Positions 34,101-42,506 of a DNA stretch of 64,000 nt are shown one piece after another (positions within the stretch are counted from its first letter, which is position 1; each line of letters opens with the position of its first letter). The DNA is from Paenibacillus borealis. Its GTDB lineage: Bacteria > Bacillota > Bacilli > Paenibacillales > Paenibacillaceae. The DNA is taken from the NCBI RefSeq assembly GCF_000758665.1, contig NZ_CP009285.1, positions 5,084,001 through 5,148,000 of the forward strand, read 5' to 3'. The notes under the pieces are model-generated. The model searched no databases, was not told where the DNA came from, and saw only the letters and a list, made by a program, of their open reading frames with translations. The position numbers and the translations under genes are program-made.

Positions 34101-36621
34101 ACATATAATGGTTGGCCTGCATTTCGTAAATTTCCGCGAGTGCGATTCGGTCTGTAGTATGTTTCTGCAACAGGGTACAGGCCTGATCCGCCTGCTCTAC
34201 ATGGTGGGTAAGATAGCCGCATTCCGCATACAATCTGTAGATCTCCGCAGTCTGCTCCCTATCCGCCTGCCAAGAATTCTCCGGCAGCAGCGTAATTGCC
34301 GCCTCTAGCAGGATGAACGCCGAATCATACCCGTAACCCGCCTTGGCTTTCTGCGCTGCACGCAGATTAAGGGCGATCACATCCTCAATTTCGGAGTGTT
34401 CGCTTATGAATTCAAGGCCTTTATTCATATGGGCCGCAATATCTATAATTCTTTCTTCGGCATCCCGGTTGCCAAGATTCTTCAACAAAAGCCGTCCAAT
34501 GCTGAGATGCAGCTTCTTTGCCCGTTCAGCGTCAAGCATCTGATAGAAGGCCTGCTGAATCCGGTCATGGGCAAATTTCAGCCGGACTCCCATTTGTAAC
34601 GGTTCCGCCCCTGCTTCACTCAGCGTACCGGAGAAAATGGCATATTTGTGGTCCGCAGGGAGAATATACTCCTCCTGTACCGCCCGGCCAATAGCAGCAG
34701 CAATTACCTCCAGCGTTTCTTCACCAATCAGTGTCAGCATGCCATAATCGAACACATTGCCGATGGCTGAGCTTAACATTAAGATACTCCGGACATCCGC
34801 CGGCAGATGCTGCAGCTGACCCATCAGGAAATCAACGACATTCTCATTAACCGGCAGCTCCTCAATCCGTTCCAGCTCCCATTTCCATTCCCCGCCCTGC
34901 TTGTCGAAAACAAAATACCCGCGCTTATGCAGATCCTTTAGAATCTCCGTCAGGAAAAAGGAATTACCCTTGGAGCGCTTGAAGATCAGCCCGGTAAGCT
35001 GCTGCACCCGCTCCTCGCTGCTGTAGAGCGTATCAGCGATAAGGCTTTGCACATCCGCCTCATTCAGAGGCTGCAGGTGGATACGTCCAACCTCCCGGCT
35101 TTTCTCTATTTTGGTGATTGAGGCAAACAGAGGGTGCCCTTCATATATTTCATTCTGCCGGTAGGAACAGATCACAAACAGCCTCTGCAGATGGTTGTCC
35201 AGCACCAGCTTCTCCACCAGCTGCAGGCTGGAGTAATCCGCCCACTGGACATCGTCCAGGAACAGTACAAGCGGTTTGTCGTTATGGGTAATTCCTTCCA
35301 CAAACTTGGCAAAGGTCAGGAAGAACCGGTTCGTCTCCTCGGCAGGATTCAGCGGCTCTACCTCGGGCTGAACACCGATCCAGGCGGCAAGCTCAGGGAT
35401 TAACCCGGTAATCACACTCCCGTTTCCAGCCAGCGCCTTGTTCAGCGAACGGCCGATATAACTCTTGTAATCCTTATCCGGGCTCTCCAGCAGCTGGCTG
35501 ATCAATCTGCGGAAAGCCTGGATCAGCGCGCTGTAAGGTATGTTCTTGTTATACTGGTCGAACTTCCCTTCCGCGAACAGCCCCTTCTCCTGGCTGATAG
35601 TCTGGTGCAGCTCATGGACCAGTGCCGTTTTGCCTACACCTGCGTCACCGGATACCAGCATCAGCTGCGAACTCGCTTTGAGGCTGCTGCGGAAAGCATT
35701 CTCCAGGCGGGACAGCTCCTGCTGTCTGCCGACAATCTTTTGCGGAATGCGGAAGGTATTCAGCAGGTCCTCAGTACCAATCACGAAATCCTCATGTCCG
35801 ACCAGACATTTCTTCAAATCGGCCTTAATTCCGTGAGCGCTGCGGTACCTGTCCTCCGAAGACTTCTCCATAAGCTTCATAATAATAGCCGACAAAGCGC
35901 TGGATACCCGGCCCCCGCTTGCCTTATAGGGAGGAACCGCCTCCTTGGCAATAATGGAGTAGATCTGCTCAAGCATCTCCTGTGAATTATAGGGCTTAAT
36001 GCCGGTCATCATCTCGTAGAGCACGACGCCCAGCGAATAATAATCACTCCGGTAATCAATATTGCGGTTCATCCGTCCGGTCTGTTCAGGTGAGATATAC
36101 AGCAGGCTCCCTTCCAGCACTCCGCTGTTCTGGAACTCCCGTTTCTCCTTGGACAGCTTCACGGCGAGATCGAAATCAATCACCTGGACAATATCCTGTT
36201 CCCGGTTCCAGATAATGTTGGACGGCTTGATATCCTTATGGATCACATTCTGCTCATGAATGGAAGCCAGAATATCCACAACCTTGATTGCCAGATTCAG
36301 CAGCGCCTCCTGCCCGGGCTTCTCTTCCGCCAGCACCTTCTTGAGCGAACGGCCGTGGATATCCTCCAGCACCATGATGTACAGGCCATTCCGCTCTTCC
36401 AGCTTCAGGGGCCGGATGACCCCCTCCGCACTATGGCTAAGCTCTGTAAGCAGCTTATATTCCTGCTTGAAGCGGATGACTGCTTCGGTTCCGGTAAATT
36501 CCGATTTCAACACTTTTAGAATGACTGTTGCTCCGGTTGAAGCTTCGCTGCACCTGTAAACCGCTTTTATATTATTATCTGAAATGGTTTCCAGTATCTG
36601 ATAGTTGTCGTTAACAATCAT
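31198..36621 (-). CDS. Giant Ser/Thr kinase - AAA ATPase - GAF - PAS - GGDEF protein
   Basis: A 1807-residue protein. The protein kinase domain covers about 1-270, with Lys36, His128-Lys-Asp130 and 'SPEQTGRMNRNIDYRSDYYSLG', but the DFG motif reads Asp149-Phe-Asp151. An AAA_16/STAND ATPase follows with Walker A at 325-332 (GDAGVGKT) and Walker B 'LVLFLDDVQWAD'. Then come a long helical, TPR-like region, a GAF domain, a PAS domain ('LVNNLQDGVFITQDKRCTYVNEALAQML'), a coiled coil and a diguanylate cyclase with GGEEF at 1721-1725. The inhibitory RxxD site is not intact (RADG). ATG 36621 has AAAGGTGGAG just before it. It lies 13 bases after a membrane protein gene. Confidence 0.9.
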   Translation of the reverse strand: MIVNDNYQILETISDNNIKAVYRCSEASTGATVILKVLKSEFTGTEAVIRFKQEYKLLTELSHSAEGVIRPLKLEERNGLYIMVLEDIHGRSLKKVLAEEKPGQEALLNLAIKVVDILASIHEQNVIHKDIKPSNIIWNREQDIVQVIDFDLAVKLSKEKREFQNSGVLEGSLLYISPEQTGRMNRNIDYRSDYYSLGVVLYEMMTGIKPYNSQEMLEQIYSIIAKEAVPPYKASGGRVSSALSAIIMKLMEKSSEDRYRSAHGIKADLKKCLVGHEDFVIGTEDLLNTFRIPQKIVGRQQELSRLENAFRSSLKASSQLMLVSGDAGVGKTALVHELHQTISQEKGLFAEGKFDQYNKNIPYSALIQAFRRLISQLLESPDKDYKSYIGRSLNKALAGNGSVITGLIPELAAWIGVQPEVEPLNPAEETNRFFLTFAKFVEGITHNDKPLVLFLDDVQWADYSSLQLVEKLVLDNHLQRLFVICSYRQNEIYEGHPLFASITKIEKSREVGRIHLQPLNEADVQSLIADTLYSSEERVQQLTGLIFKRSKGNSFFLTEILKDLHKRGYFVFDKQGGEWKWELERIEELPVNENVVDFLMGQLQHLPADVRSILMLSSAIGNVFDYGMLTLIGEETLEVIAAAIGRAVQEEYILPADHKYAIFSGTLSEAGAEPLQMGVRLKFAHDRIQQAFYQMLDAERAKKLHLSIGRLLLKNLGNRDAEERIIDIAAHMNKGLEFISEHSEIEDVIALNLRAAQKAKAGYGYDSAFILLEAAITLLPENSWQADREQTAEIYRLYAECGYLTHHVEQADQACTLLQKHTTDRIALAEIYEMQANHYMYLGMMPESIAAGRQGLQAMGIRIPAKVGMASVLKELLVIKASLRGRTPEGIFASPEMKDPEMKLVMRLLINFIPPSFISGETSLFGLVVLKKVGLTLKYGNSPESALAFIGYAMLLSGFGDTKGAFEFGRLGIRINDKFNDLQWKGAAHVLYTLFSHSWTEPWDTLQDWFGTSIEASLRTGDLLYLAHSAFYVNLWNPSMDIATTLQESTRTISMIENTKYKESLATAQLARQYFRSLAGELPDPISFNSESFNEVAYLSQLEEARYYSGIAIYYIYKMKLLFTYEKHHEALEYIEKAYPIIGTLAGSAFMEEFALYTFLNLAYAYKDLGVNGKRKAKSRMRKEYGRVRKWARNAPGTFRQHEYLMKAEWARIAGNDNQASHYYDLAIETSEQGSFVRYKALSNELAARFYYHKEFNEFAAYLLRQSVYYYSVWGAKEKIKFINDRYSSIVKKINTKEFLHGRTVTDYTESIDLNSMILASQAISKEIELNNLLEALMEIVIKNAGAQRGCILMTSQANLLVEGEYKADVDRISVAVHESSRLDNLPVSIIRQVEESRESLIYNDAFSETPFVNDPYIVKHQPKSMVCMPLINQNKTIAIIYLENNLVTGVFTKERMRIINLLSREMVFSLENASLYTELERSEEKYRELVNNLQDGVFITQDKRCTYVNEALAQMLGYEMDEMLDQPFENFISPSEKAKVMHYYSRRVEGKQVPDEYETKLVHKDKAREVIVIHKVVRIMYMDKPAIQGTVKDITERKKAEEELRRHKEHLEELVVERTKELEFNNEELNKYIGLIEQISITDELTGLYNRRYFNKLFLDEVDKAAADKRHLTYLMLDIDYFKKYNDTYGHYEGDTVLRRVGQLLKNLAERADGVAFRLGGEEFGIVVTGFTPQQSREYAEAVRRGIAELRIQHDLSPEYGRITVSIGVAAVLVDGLREEDIYKLGDDALYQSKAEGRNCVTLFER

Positions 36622-36634
36622 TCCTACTCCACCT

Positions 36635-37801
36635 TTAGCTTTGTTCTCCAGTAACTTCGATATCGGCGTCGAATTTAAACACATACGCGGCAATCAGCCA
36701 AATAATCCAGCAATTCAGCCCAAAGAATAAATAACCGAAGTATCCCAGAAGCGGCATCTCGGAGAAAATATGAAACTTGTCCAGATAAGGCACGGAGTAT
36801 TTCCAATAATTCGGGTTGGTCGGAGCATCATCATGGAACCACTCACTGCCGAAATTCCAGAGCTCCCAGAAGAATCCGTTGAACACGGTAGCCAGAGCAA
36901 TCAGAATGACCTTGGACCAGTCCCCGTTCTTAATGGGTGTAAAGGGCGTCCAGTAGCCGGCAAGCGCCATCGCTGCAGACAGCATGGGAACAAGCGCGAC
37001 CCACAGTACCCAGAACAGCAGATACGGATAATAGCCCATTCCAAAAGCCAGGATCAGGCCGAGTACATAATAGATGATCAGGAAAATTGTGGATACCTTC
37101 AGTTTGGGACCGTTACTATACCGGGTACGGAACAGCCGGAAGGTCTTCAGGAGTAAATACCATTCGAAAATCGCCGGAAGAACAGTCGTATAGGATAAGG
37201 AGAACCAGAACACATTGCCGAAATTGGAGAACACTTCATTATTGGGATAATACCAGTTCTCGAGGACGAAGAAATTGAGATATTCAAAGGCAAACCAGCT
37301 GAAGCAGGAGACCACAGCCAGCAGCTGCATCACCTTAGGCTTGCGTGAGATAATCGAGGCCCCATTATTTCTTTTGTACACCAGTCCGTCCAGGATCAGT
37401 ATGAATGACCACCAAAGCGGAACAAACGTGTAATACTCCAAGGAAACATACAGCTTAATCCGTGCCCACATCAGAAACCAGCTGAGCGCCAGGACCGGCA
37501 GACTCCACCAGAACCAGACCGGAAAAGGTGTCACTGAGCCCTCCTGCCGGGGAGCCTCCGCGGTTTTCTTGAAGCCAAACAGACGGGGGAATACCAGCAC
37601 CAGCGTAATGAACAGAGCTACAACACAGGCCAGGGAGAAATACAGCATGCTGAACCCGGGGTCAGCCTCTACCTTTTGTGCAGGAAAGTCACCATAACCG
37701 GGCGGCAGGCCATGCCATTTCGCCAGACTCCCTAATAAAGGAAGCAAAAAGATCAATCCAAAGGTAACGATGAGAAATAAGGTCTTTTTCCATGTTTTCA
37801 T
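36635..37801 (-). CDS. Polytopic membrane protein of unknown function
   Basis: A 388-residue protein with about ten hydrophobic segments, many rich in Trp, Phe and Tyr ('FPVWFWWSLPVLALSWFLMWARIKLYVSLEYYTFVPLWW', 'LFYVLGLILAFGMGYYPYLLFWVLWVALV'-like stretches). No transporter signature or catalytic motif was recognised. The stop codon is only 13 bases from the start of the giant kinase gene, and the kinase ribosome site lies in that gap, so the two form an operon. It may anchor or feed the kinase, but this is inference from position alone. Confidence 0.75.
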   Translation of the reverse strand: MKTWKKTLFLIVTFGLIFLLPLLGSLAKWHGLPPGYGDFPAQKVEADPGFSMLYFSLACVVALFITLVLVFPRLFGFKKTAEAPRQEGSVTPFPVWFWWSLPVLALSWFLMWARIKLYVSLEYYTFVPLWWSFILILDGLVYKRNNGASIISRKPKVMQLLAVVSCFSWFAFEYLNFFVLENWYYPNNEVFSNFGNVFWFSLSYTTVLPAIFEWYLLLKTFRLFRTRYSNGPKLKVSTIFLIIYYVLGLILAFGMGYYPYLLFWVLWVALVPMLSAAMALAGYWTPFTPIKNGDWSKVILIALATVFNGFFWELWNFGSEWFHDDAPTNPNYWKYSVPYLDKFHIFSEMPLLGYFGYLFFGLNCWIIWLIAAYVFKFDADIEVTGEQS

Positions 37802-37964
37802 TGTGCAATACCCCGCTTATGTATGTAGTTGAAAAGTCGAATTTTGTTGATATTCGCTAGTATTCGATAACACTCCAGATTATTCCTGCTGACGGCACAC
37901 AAAAAGATGCCCCAACGTCCACTTCCATGGCGTATGGAACATCCCGTGTGAGGTTTCTATACAG

Positions 37965-38426
37965 TTAGTCCTCCAGATCGAGTCTCATGCTTAGTGAACG
38001 TATCCCACGCTCTTCTTCCTCTTCACCAAGCGGCACGAATCCTTGGGAAGCATAAAAGCTGGTGGAATTCGGCGATGAATTCACTGTAATATGCCGGACA
38101 CCGTCTGCTTTCATTTTATCAACCGCATGCTGCAGCAGGATTTTACCGATACCGGTTCCTTTATACACATTCTTCACAAACAGCAGCGAGATGTGATTGT
38201 TGTTGCGCAGTTCTATGATTCCTGTAACTCCCTGCTCGGAGGTGGTGATGAATATCTCGTGATCCTGCTGCATGCGCTTACGGATGGCGGCAAGTTCAAT
38301 ATACCTGTAGAATTCAATAACCCCCTGCGCCGAGTAGTTGACGGAAATATGTATATCAAACGCCTCGCGGATTAATGGAGTGATCAGCTTCTCCTCTCCC
38401 GGCATTAACTGTCTGATAGCTGTCAT
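37965..38426 (-). CDS. GNAT family N-acetyltransferase
   Basis: A 153-residue single-domain GNAT. The acetyl-CoA loop is 'SLLFVKNVYKGTGIGKILLQHAVDKMKADGVRHITVNSSPNSTSFYASQGFVPLG', containing the G-x-G-x-G/A pattern and the usual final 'FYxxxGF' motif. The start ATG 38426 has AAAGGAG about 9 bases upstream, whereas a longer in-frame start lacks one. The substrate is unknown. It is a single gene between the membrane protein and a heme-binding-like protein. Confidence 0.9.
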   Translation of the reverse strand: MTAIRQLMPGEEKLITPLIREAFDIHISVNYSAQGVIEFYRYIELAAIRKRMQQDHEIFITTSEQGVTGIIELRNNNHISLLFVKNVYKGTGIGKILLQHAVDKMKADGVRHITVNSSPNSTSFYASQGFVPLGEEEEERGIRSLSMRLDLED

Positions 38427-38601
38427 ACGGCAGGTCTCCTTTATTCTGACTGGTTGCTGCAACTCTCTTAGAATAGCATAATTTAGGGAAATTCGCCCAA
38501 TAATTTGCGGGACAATCCGCCCTTAATTTTCATCAGGAAACAGAAAAGACAGCTCCGCTTCTTCCCGCGGACACTGCCTTTTGCTTCATAGAATTAGCTC
38601 A

Positions 38602-39069
38602 TTAATGAATCAGCTGCTCCAGCACGGCAACGATCATCTCATGATCCTCTTCACCGGAAAGGCCGGACACGGATATGGTTCCCACTGCCCCGGCACCCCG
38701 GATCAGAAGCGGGAAGCATCCGCCTTCGGCGGCGTATTCCATCGGATCGACAAAAGCATTCTCCTGAATCGTGGTATTCCATGATTTATACAGCACATTC
38801 ATATAATAAGAGCTGTGTCCGAAATGATGCACTACATTGATTTTGCGGGCGATCCAGCGGTCATTGCCGGGGCCGTTCTCATCCATTTTGGCATGAAACA
38901 GCACCGTTCCATTCTTACGGATATCCACCGTAATCTGCTTGTCCATGCCCTGGGCTCTGGCCAGGATTGCGCTGCCTACTTGAATGGCTGTCTGATTGCT
39001 GAATGTGCTGAACTGCAGCTCCTGTTCCTGCTTAAGTATCTGTTCCAATAATGGGGTGTAGTCTTCCAT
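38602..39069 (-). CDS. UPF0303 / heme-degrading-domain (HbpS-like) protein
   Basis: A 155-residue protein of the HbpS/DUF336-like family often annotated as heme-degrading domain protein (UPF0303). Characteristic stretches are 'QVGSAILARAQGMDKQITVDIRKNG', 'FHAKMDENGPGNDRWIARKINVVHHFGHSSYYM' and 'GCFPLLIRGAGAVGTISVSGLSGEEDHEMIVAVL', the last being the most conserved. It is a soluble, probably oligomeric protein, and members bind heme or cobalamin-type ligands. ATG 39069 is preferred because AAGGAAG lies eight bases before it. The exact role is unknown. Confidence 0.85.
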   Translation of the reverse strand: MEDYTPLLEQILKQEQELQFSTFSNQTAIQVGSAILARAQGMDKQITVDIRKNGTVLFHAKMDENGPGNDRWIARKINVVHHFGHSSYYMNVLYKSWNTTIQENAFVDPMEYAAEGGCFPLLIRGAGAVGTISVSGLSGEEDHEMIVAVLEQLIH

Positions 39070-39132
39070 AATCAACACTTCCTTAGTCCGGTTATTGTTA
39101 TAGTTATAGTTGTAGTGATCAATCTGCTGCAG

Positions 39133-40227
39133 TTAATCGGGTAATTTGAGATATTCAAGTTTGGTTAAGGGCAGACCCAGGAACAGTGCATACCGCTCAG
39201 CGCCCCGCTGCACTCCTTCTATCACCTTTTGCTCCAGGGGAGCGAAGGGGGTTATGAACAGCTCGACGCCTTTTCTCTTAATCGTCCGCTTCCAGGTTCC
39301 GGCTACCCGGCCGTCAGCCACCACCGTCGCCAGGAAGATGCCGTTATTGCCGGGCACAATCAGCGGGAATCTCTCCGGCTCCAGCACGGCACTCCGGTCT
39401 TTATAGCCGAGAATATATTCATCGAATCCGGCCAGCAGATGAACACCGGCAGGTTCTGGGCCGGATATTGCTGCAGGTTCTGGCATAAAGTATTCGCTGC
39501 CGTCAATCACTTCCGACTGCAGCCTGCATCTCACGGCCTCAAGACCTGCTCTAGCATCCGTTAACGTCAGTCCTGCCCACCAGGCAAAGTCCTGCACAGT
39601 CGCAGGCCCGTGCGCCGTGAAGTACAGCGCGGCCAGTTCATTCAATGACTCCTCGAAGGAAAGCTCGCGCGAGTGTTCTACCCATTCATCCAGCAGTACG
39701 AAGGTCTGCTGCTTGCCGCTCCGCGGACCGAAGCAGATCAAACCGTTATAAGCGCTATGCCACAGGATGTGATAGCCGCGCTGGCCGGAGGTGCTGATGC
39801 CCTGATCCTCCAGCAGCTTCAGCAGATCGGGGCGGGTGAGCTGATTTCCGCCCTTCAGTGCAGTATAGATGATCTTCCGGCAACGCTCCAGCAACTTGTC
39901 GTCAAGCTCAAGCTGGGTCAGTCTGGCGGCAGCCTGACGCAGAATGCGCGGAGCGCAGAGCTGAAGCATCCACTTCGTATTCTCGGGCGGCACGAAATGA
40001 AGCGTACCGCGCAGCGTCCAGGTCAGCAGCAGCTTTCTGTCTGCTATTGCCCGCTCAACCTCGATCAATCCCGCTGATGGCGTACGCAGCCCTACAGCCC
40101 AGACGGCCTGCATGTAATCCTGAGCCTGCATCGCCCCGAACGCGCGCACAACTTCTCCGGGCTGAAGGGGTGAAGGCTGCTGAATCCGCTGATGAATCAG
40201 CCGCTGATCGGCAATACGCTTGCTCAT
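39133..40227 (-). CDS. Winged-helix DNA-binding domain protein (HTH_42/AlkX-AlkZ-like)
   Basis: A 364-residue protein of the HTH_42 family. Members include the DNA glycosylase AlkZ/YcaQ, which unhooks interstrand cross-links. The start 'RIADQRLIHQRIQQPSPLQPGEVVRAFGAMQAQDYMQAVWAVGLRT' contains the QAQD-type motif typical of the family. 'LRGTLHFVPPENTKWML' and the C-terminal 'LLAGFDEYILGYKDRSAVLEP...PGNNGIFLATVVADGRVAGTWKRTIKRKGVEL' are equally diagnostic. ATG 40227 fits the GAGGAG spacing better than ATG 40236. A repair function is inferred from relatives and has not been shown for this subgroup. Confidence 0.85.
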   Translation of the reverse strand: MSKRIADQRLIHQRIQQPSPLQPGEVVRAFGAMQAQDYMQAVWAVGLRTPSAGLIEVERAIADRKLLLTWTLRGTLHFVPPENTKWMLQLCAPRILRQAAARLTQLELDDKLLERCRKIIYTALKGGNQLTRPDLLKLLEDQGISTSGQRGYHILWHSAYNGLICFGPRSGKQQTFVLLDEWVEHSRELSFEESLNELAALYFTAHGPATVQDFAWWAGLTLTDARAGLEAVRCRLQSEVIDGSEYFMPEPAAISGPEPAGVHLLAGFDEYILGYKDRSAVLEPERFPLIVPGNNGIFLATVVADGRVAGTWKRTIKRKGVELFITPFAPLEQKVIEGVQRGAERYALFLGLPLTKLEYLKLPD

Positions 40228-40636
40228 CACAATCATTCTCCTCTGCTCTCCCTGGCACTTTCCTCCAGTATAGGTAACTGCCTATCCGCTGTCCATCTCC
40301 AATGAGTAAGCTGCTGGTAGAGCGGCCGGCAATTTACATCCGCAAGTATAACTGTTTTGCAGGTAAAAACTGTATTATGGCGAATTATACATCCTAAATA
40401 AAAAGCACTGTAGACAACAATGTTGTACGTTTTACAACTTTGAACCACTGGTAGCCGGGTGTTCGGGAAGATTGTTGTATGAAATACAAGAATAATCCCG
40501 CTAAGCCGCTTGGATACAGTGAAATCCTGCATTTTATACAACAATTTTGGATTTGGGCCGATAGGATGAGGAAAATGTTGTATTATGTGCAGGACTATTC
40601 ACAGAGTGAAGGATTTCGAAGATAGGGGTGAATCAT
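40228..40636. other. Intergenic region of about 400 bases with inverted TTGTTGTA motifs
   Basis: No gene is supported. The right half carries several copies of TTGTTGTA or its complement. The AT-rich sequence also serves as upstream region of the sugar isomerase gene. Confidence 0.55.
40414..40583. repeat. Cluster of inverted TTGTTGTA/TACAACAA motifs
   Basis: ACAACAATGTTGT (40414-40426) is itself a palindrome. TTACAACTT follows at 40432. ATTGTTGTAT (40471-40480) and ATACAACAAT (40536-40545) are perfect inverted partners, with GAAAT/ATTTT extending the stem. ATGTTGTAT is found at 40575-40583. This is either an operator array or a repetitive extragenic element. Confidence 0.55.
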
Positions 40637-41550
40637 TTGCAGCAATTTATGATTGGTCAATATGGTGGATTCGATTACAGCAAATTCCATAAGGATTTCA
40701 AGGCCGGATTCTATGGCATCGAGGCCTGCTCCTTCAAGGCAGAGGAAGATTGCCGGAATCTGATCGCGGAGGCGCAGAAACACCAGTTTCACACCGGTGT
40801 TCACTTTCCGCTGCGCGCCGATGCTACGCGGCTGCGGGACGCCCTGTTCCTCTCGCCGGATGCGCAGGAGCGCGCGGAGGCTTTTGAGCATATTCAGGAA
40901 GAGCTGGACTATATGGTCCCCCTCCGTCCGGAGATGTATTGTTCCATTATCCGAAGCCGGTCATTCTGGATGACAACGTGGACTGGCACAATTGGCGGTT
41001 TCGCGACCGCAGGGAGTACATCTATGAGAGTGAAACCTCTCTGGAAGAGCTGATCCAGCACAGTGAGTATCTCTTTGATTGGCTGAGCCGGAAAGGGCGC
41101 GAGTATCACTTCCAGCCTATTCTGGAATTCGACGGACTGAACAGCTATGTCTATAATGAGGATTTTCTGGAACGTCTTTTAGTGAGGTATCCTGATATTA
41201 AGCTGTGTCTAGATACAGCCCGGCTGTATCAGCAGGATAGGTTTGACCCCAATTTCGATGCCCGGGCGCTCCTGAGGAGATACACCAAATACGCAGCACT
41301 AATCCATCTGTCGACTGTTCAGGTCAAGGACACCGTCCAGCACAGCCATTACCCGGCTCTGCCGGAATTAAGCCGCGCGGACGGCTGGGCACCCATCGAA
41401 GACTATCTCCGTATCATCCGAGAGGAGAACAGCGGAGTGAGGATCATGTTCGAGCACCGCTCTGACCTTATCACAACAGAACAGCTGGAACGCTGCTATG
41501 CATGGGTGGATGGCATTCTATCCGGAGCTATAGAAACTTCTGAAGCTTAA
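40637..41550 (+). pseudogene. TIM-barrel sugar phosphate isomerase/epimerase-like protein with an apparent frameshift
   Basis: The N-terminal frame starts at TTG 40637 behind AGGGGTG and encodes 'MIGQYGGFDYSKFHKDFKAG' to 'EELDYMVPLRPE'. From about 40938 the protein continues in another frame as 'YVLFHYPKPVILDDNVDWHNWRF...' to 41550, with 'ILEFDG', 'IKLCLDTARLY', 'IHLSTVQVKD' and 'IMFEHRSD' marking barrel strands with acidic or His metal ligands, as in AP-endonuclease-family-2 xylose isomerase-like proteins. One base of frame difference separates two well-preserved halves, so either a recent mutation or a sequencing error is likely. The substrate is unknown. Confidence 0.78.
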
Positions 41551-41557
41551 TATTGCT

Positions 41558-42364
41558 TCAAAAGAGTCTGACTGCAAGCCCCTCCCGCTCCCTGGCCGCC
41601 CATTCCCCTTCCGTAGCAAATGGCGGCCGGACAGGCCAGTGCTTCTCCAGATCGTATTTATAAATACAATACGCGAGCGGTATGCAGGCCATCATAGAAT
41701 CTCTGGCGTGCGGATTGGGCTTCCCGCCGGCATCCAGTGTTCCAAGCGCAGCCTGCGCCGTGACCGTTATCGCGAACGTTTCGTCCACAAGCGCGTTGAA
41801 GCGGGCAGGAATCTCCCCGGGCGCGTCCTGACTGGTGCTTTTGAGCTGCAGTGCCTTCCACCCGTGGCTCGGGTAAACCTCATACAGCCGTGAAGCATTG
41901 TCCCGGACTTCACCGAAGGGATAAACGGATACCTTCTCCCGCAAATTAAACAGCAGCTTCCGCCCGCCGTACAGCATTCCGTGCATGGCAATCGGCGTCG
42001 AAGAGACCGGACTTTTGGCCTGCAGGGCAATGTCTGTCACCCGCAGATCCCGGCTGTTCCTGCCGCTGTGTATCACCCCAAACCGCTGCTTAAAGTCCTC
42101 TCTGGTATCGTCATAAGCCCCCTGCAGAAATCTGTCCCATGATGAGTCATACTGCTCCTGCAAATAATAGTCCGGTATGGAAAAAGGAAAGTCGAGGCCC
42201 CAGGGGGCCTTGCTTGAGCGGATATAATACGCCAGATCCAGCCGGTCCTCACAGCTGAACACCCGCTCAACCGTTAATTCCCCCTGCTCAAGGTTCCCTT
42301 CGGTAATGTATATTTTGCCGTCCGGGTTCTTCGCCCCGCTGAAATCACAGCCGTATATTTTCAC
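41558..42364 (-). CDS. DUF429-like predicted nuclease-fold protein
   Basis: A 268-residue soluble protein. The start 'MKIYGCDFSGAKNPDGKIYI', the mid-part 'WGLDFPFSIP', 'SRLYEVYPSHGWKALQLK' and 'HARDSMMACIPLAYCIY' resemble DUF429 proteins, predicted to have an RNase H-like fold with catalytic acidic residues (Asp in 'CDFSG', Glu in 'YEVYP', Asp in 'ARDSMMA'). GTG 42364 is the likely start because GGAGG lies eight bases before it, and longer frames lack such a site. The activity has not been established and the assignment is by pattern only. Confidence 0.65.
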   Translation of the reverse strand: MKIYGCDFSGAKNPDGKIYITEGNLEQGELTVERVFSCEDRLDLAYYIRSSKAPWGLDFPFSIPDYYLQEQYDSSWDRFLQGAYDDTREDFKQRFGVIHSGRNSRDLRVTDIALQAKSPVSSTPIAMHGMLYGGRKLLFNLREKVSVYPFGEVRDNASRLYEVYPSHGWKALQLKSTSQDAPGEIPARFNALVDETFAITVTAQAALGTLDAGGKPNPHARDSMMACIPLAYCIYKYDLEKHWPVRPPFATEGEWAAREREGLAVRLF

Positions 42365-42506
42365 ATTATTGTCCTCCTGTACTTTCATGTCTGCGCTTGG
42401 CTTCCCTATCTTAGAGTCTGCCAAGTATATTTGTAAATGGACAGGCTCATGATACAATATGACAGTAATGTGCCTGCCTTACATTAACACTAGAGGAGTG
42501 ACGCAG

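Noticed and set aside
40233..40544. Minus-strand 103-codon frame upstream of the winged-helix gene
   Set aside because: It covers the inverted TTGTTGTA repeat region, has no ribosome site and its peptide looks like translated repeat DNA.
42361..42457. Longer N-terminus for the DUF429-like protein (start at 42457 or ATG at about 42390)
   Set aside because: The GTG at 42364 has GGAGG at ideal distance and begins directly with the conserved strand, whereas the upstream starts lack a site.
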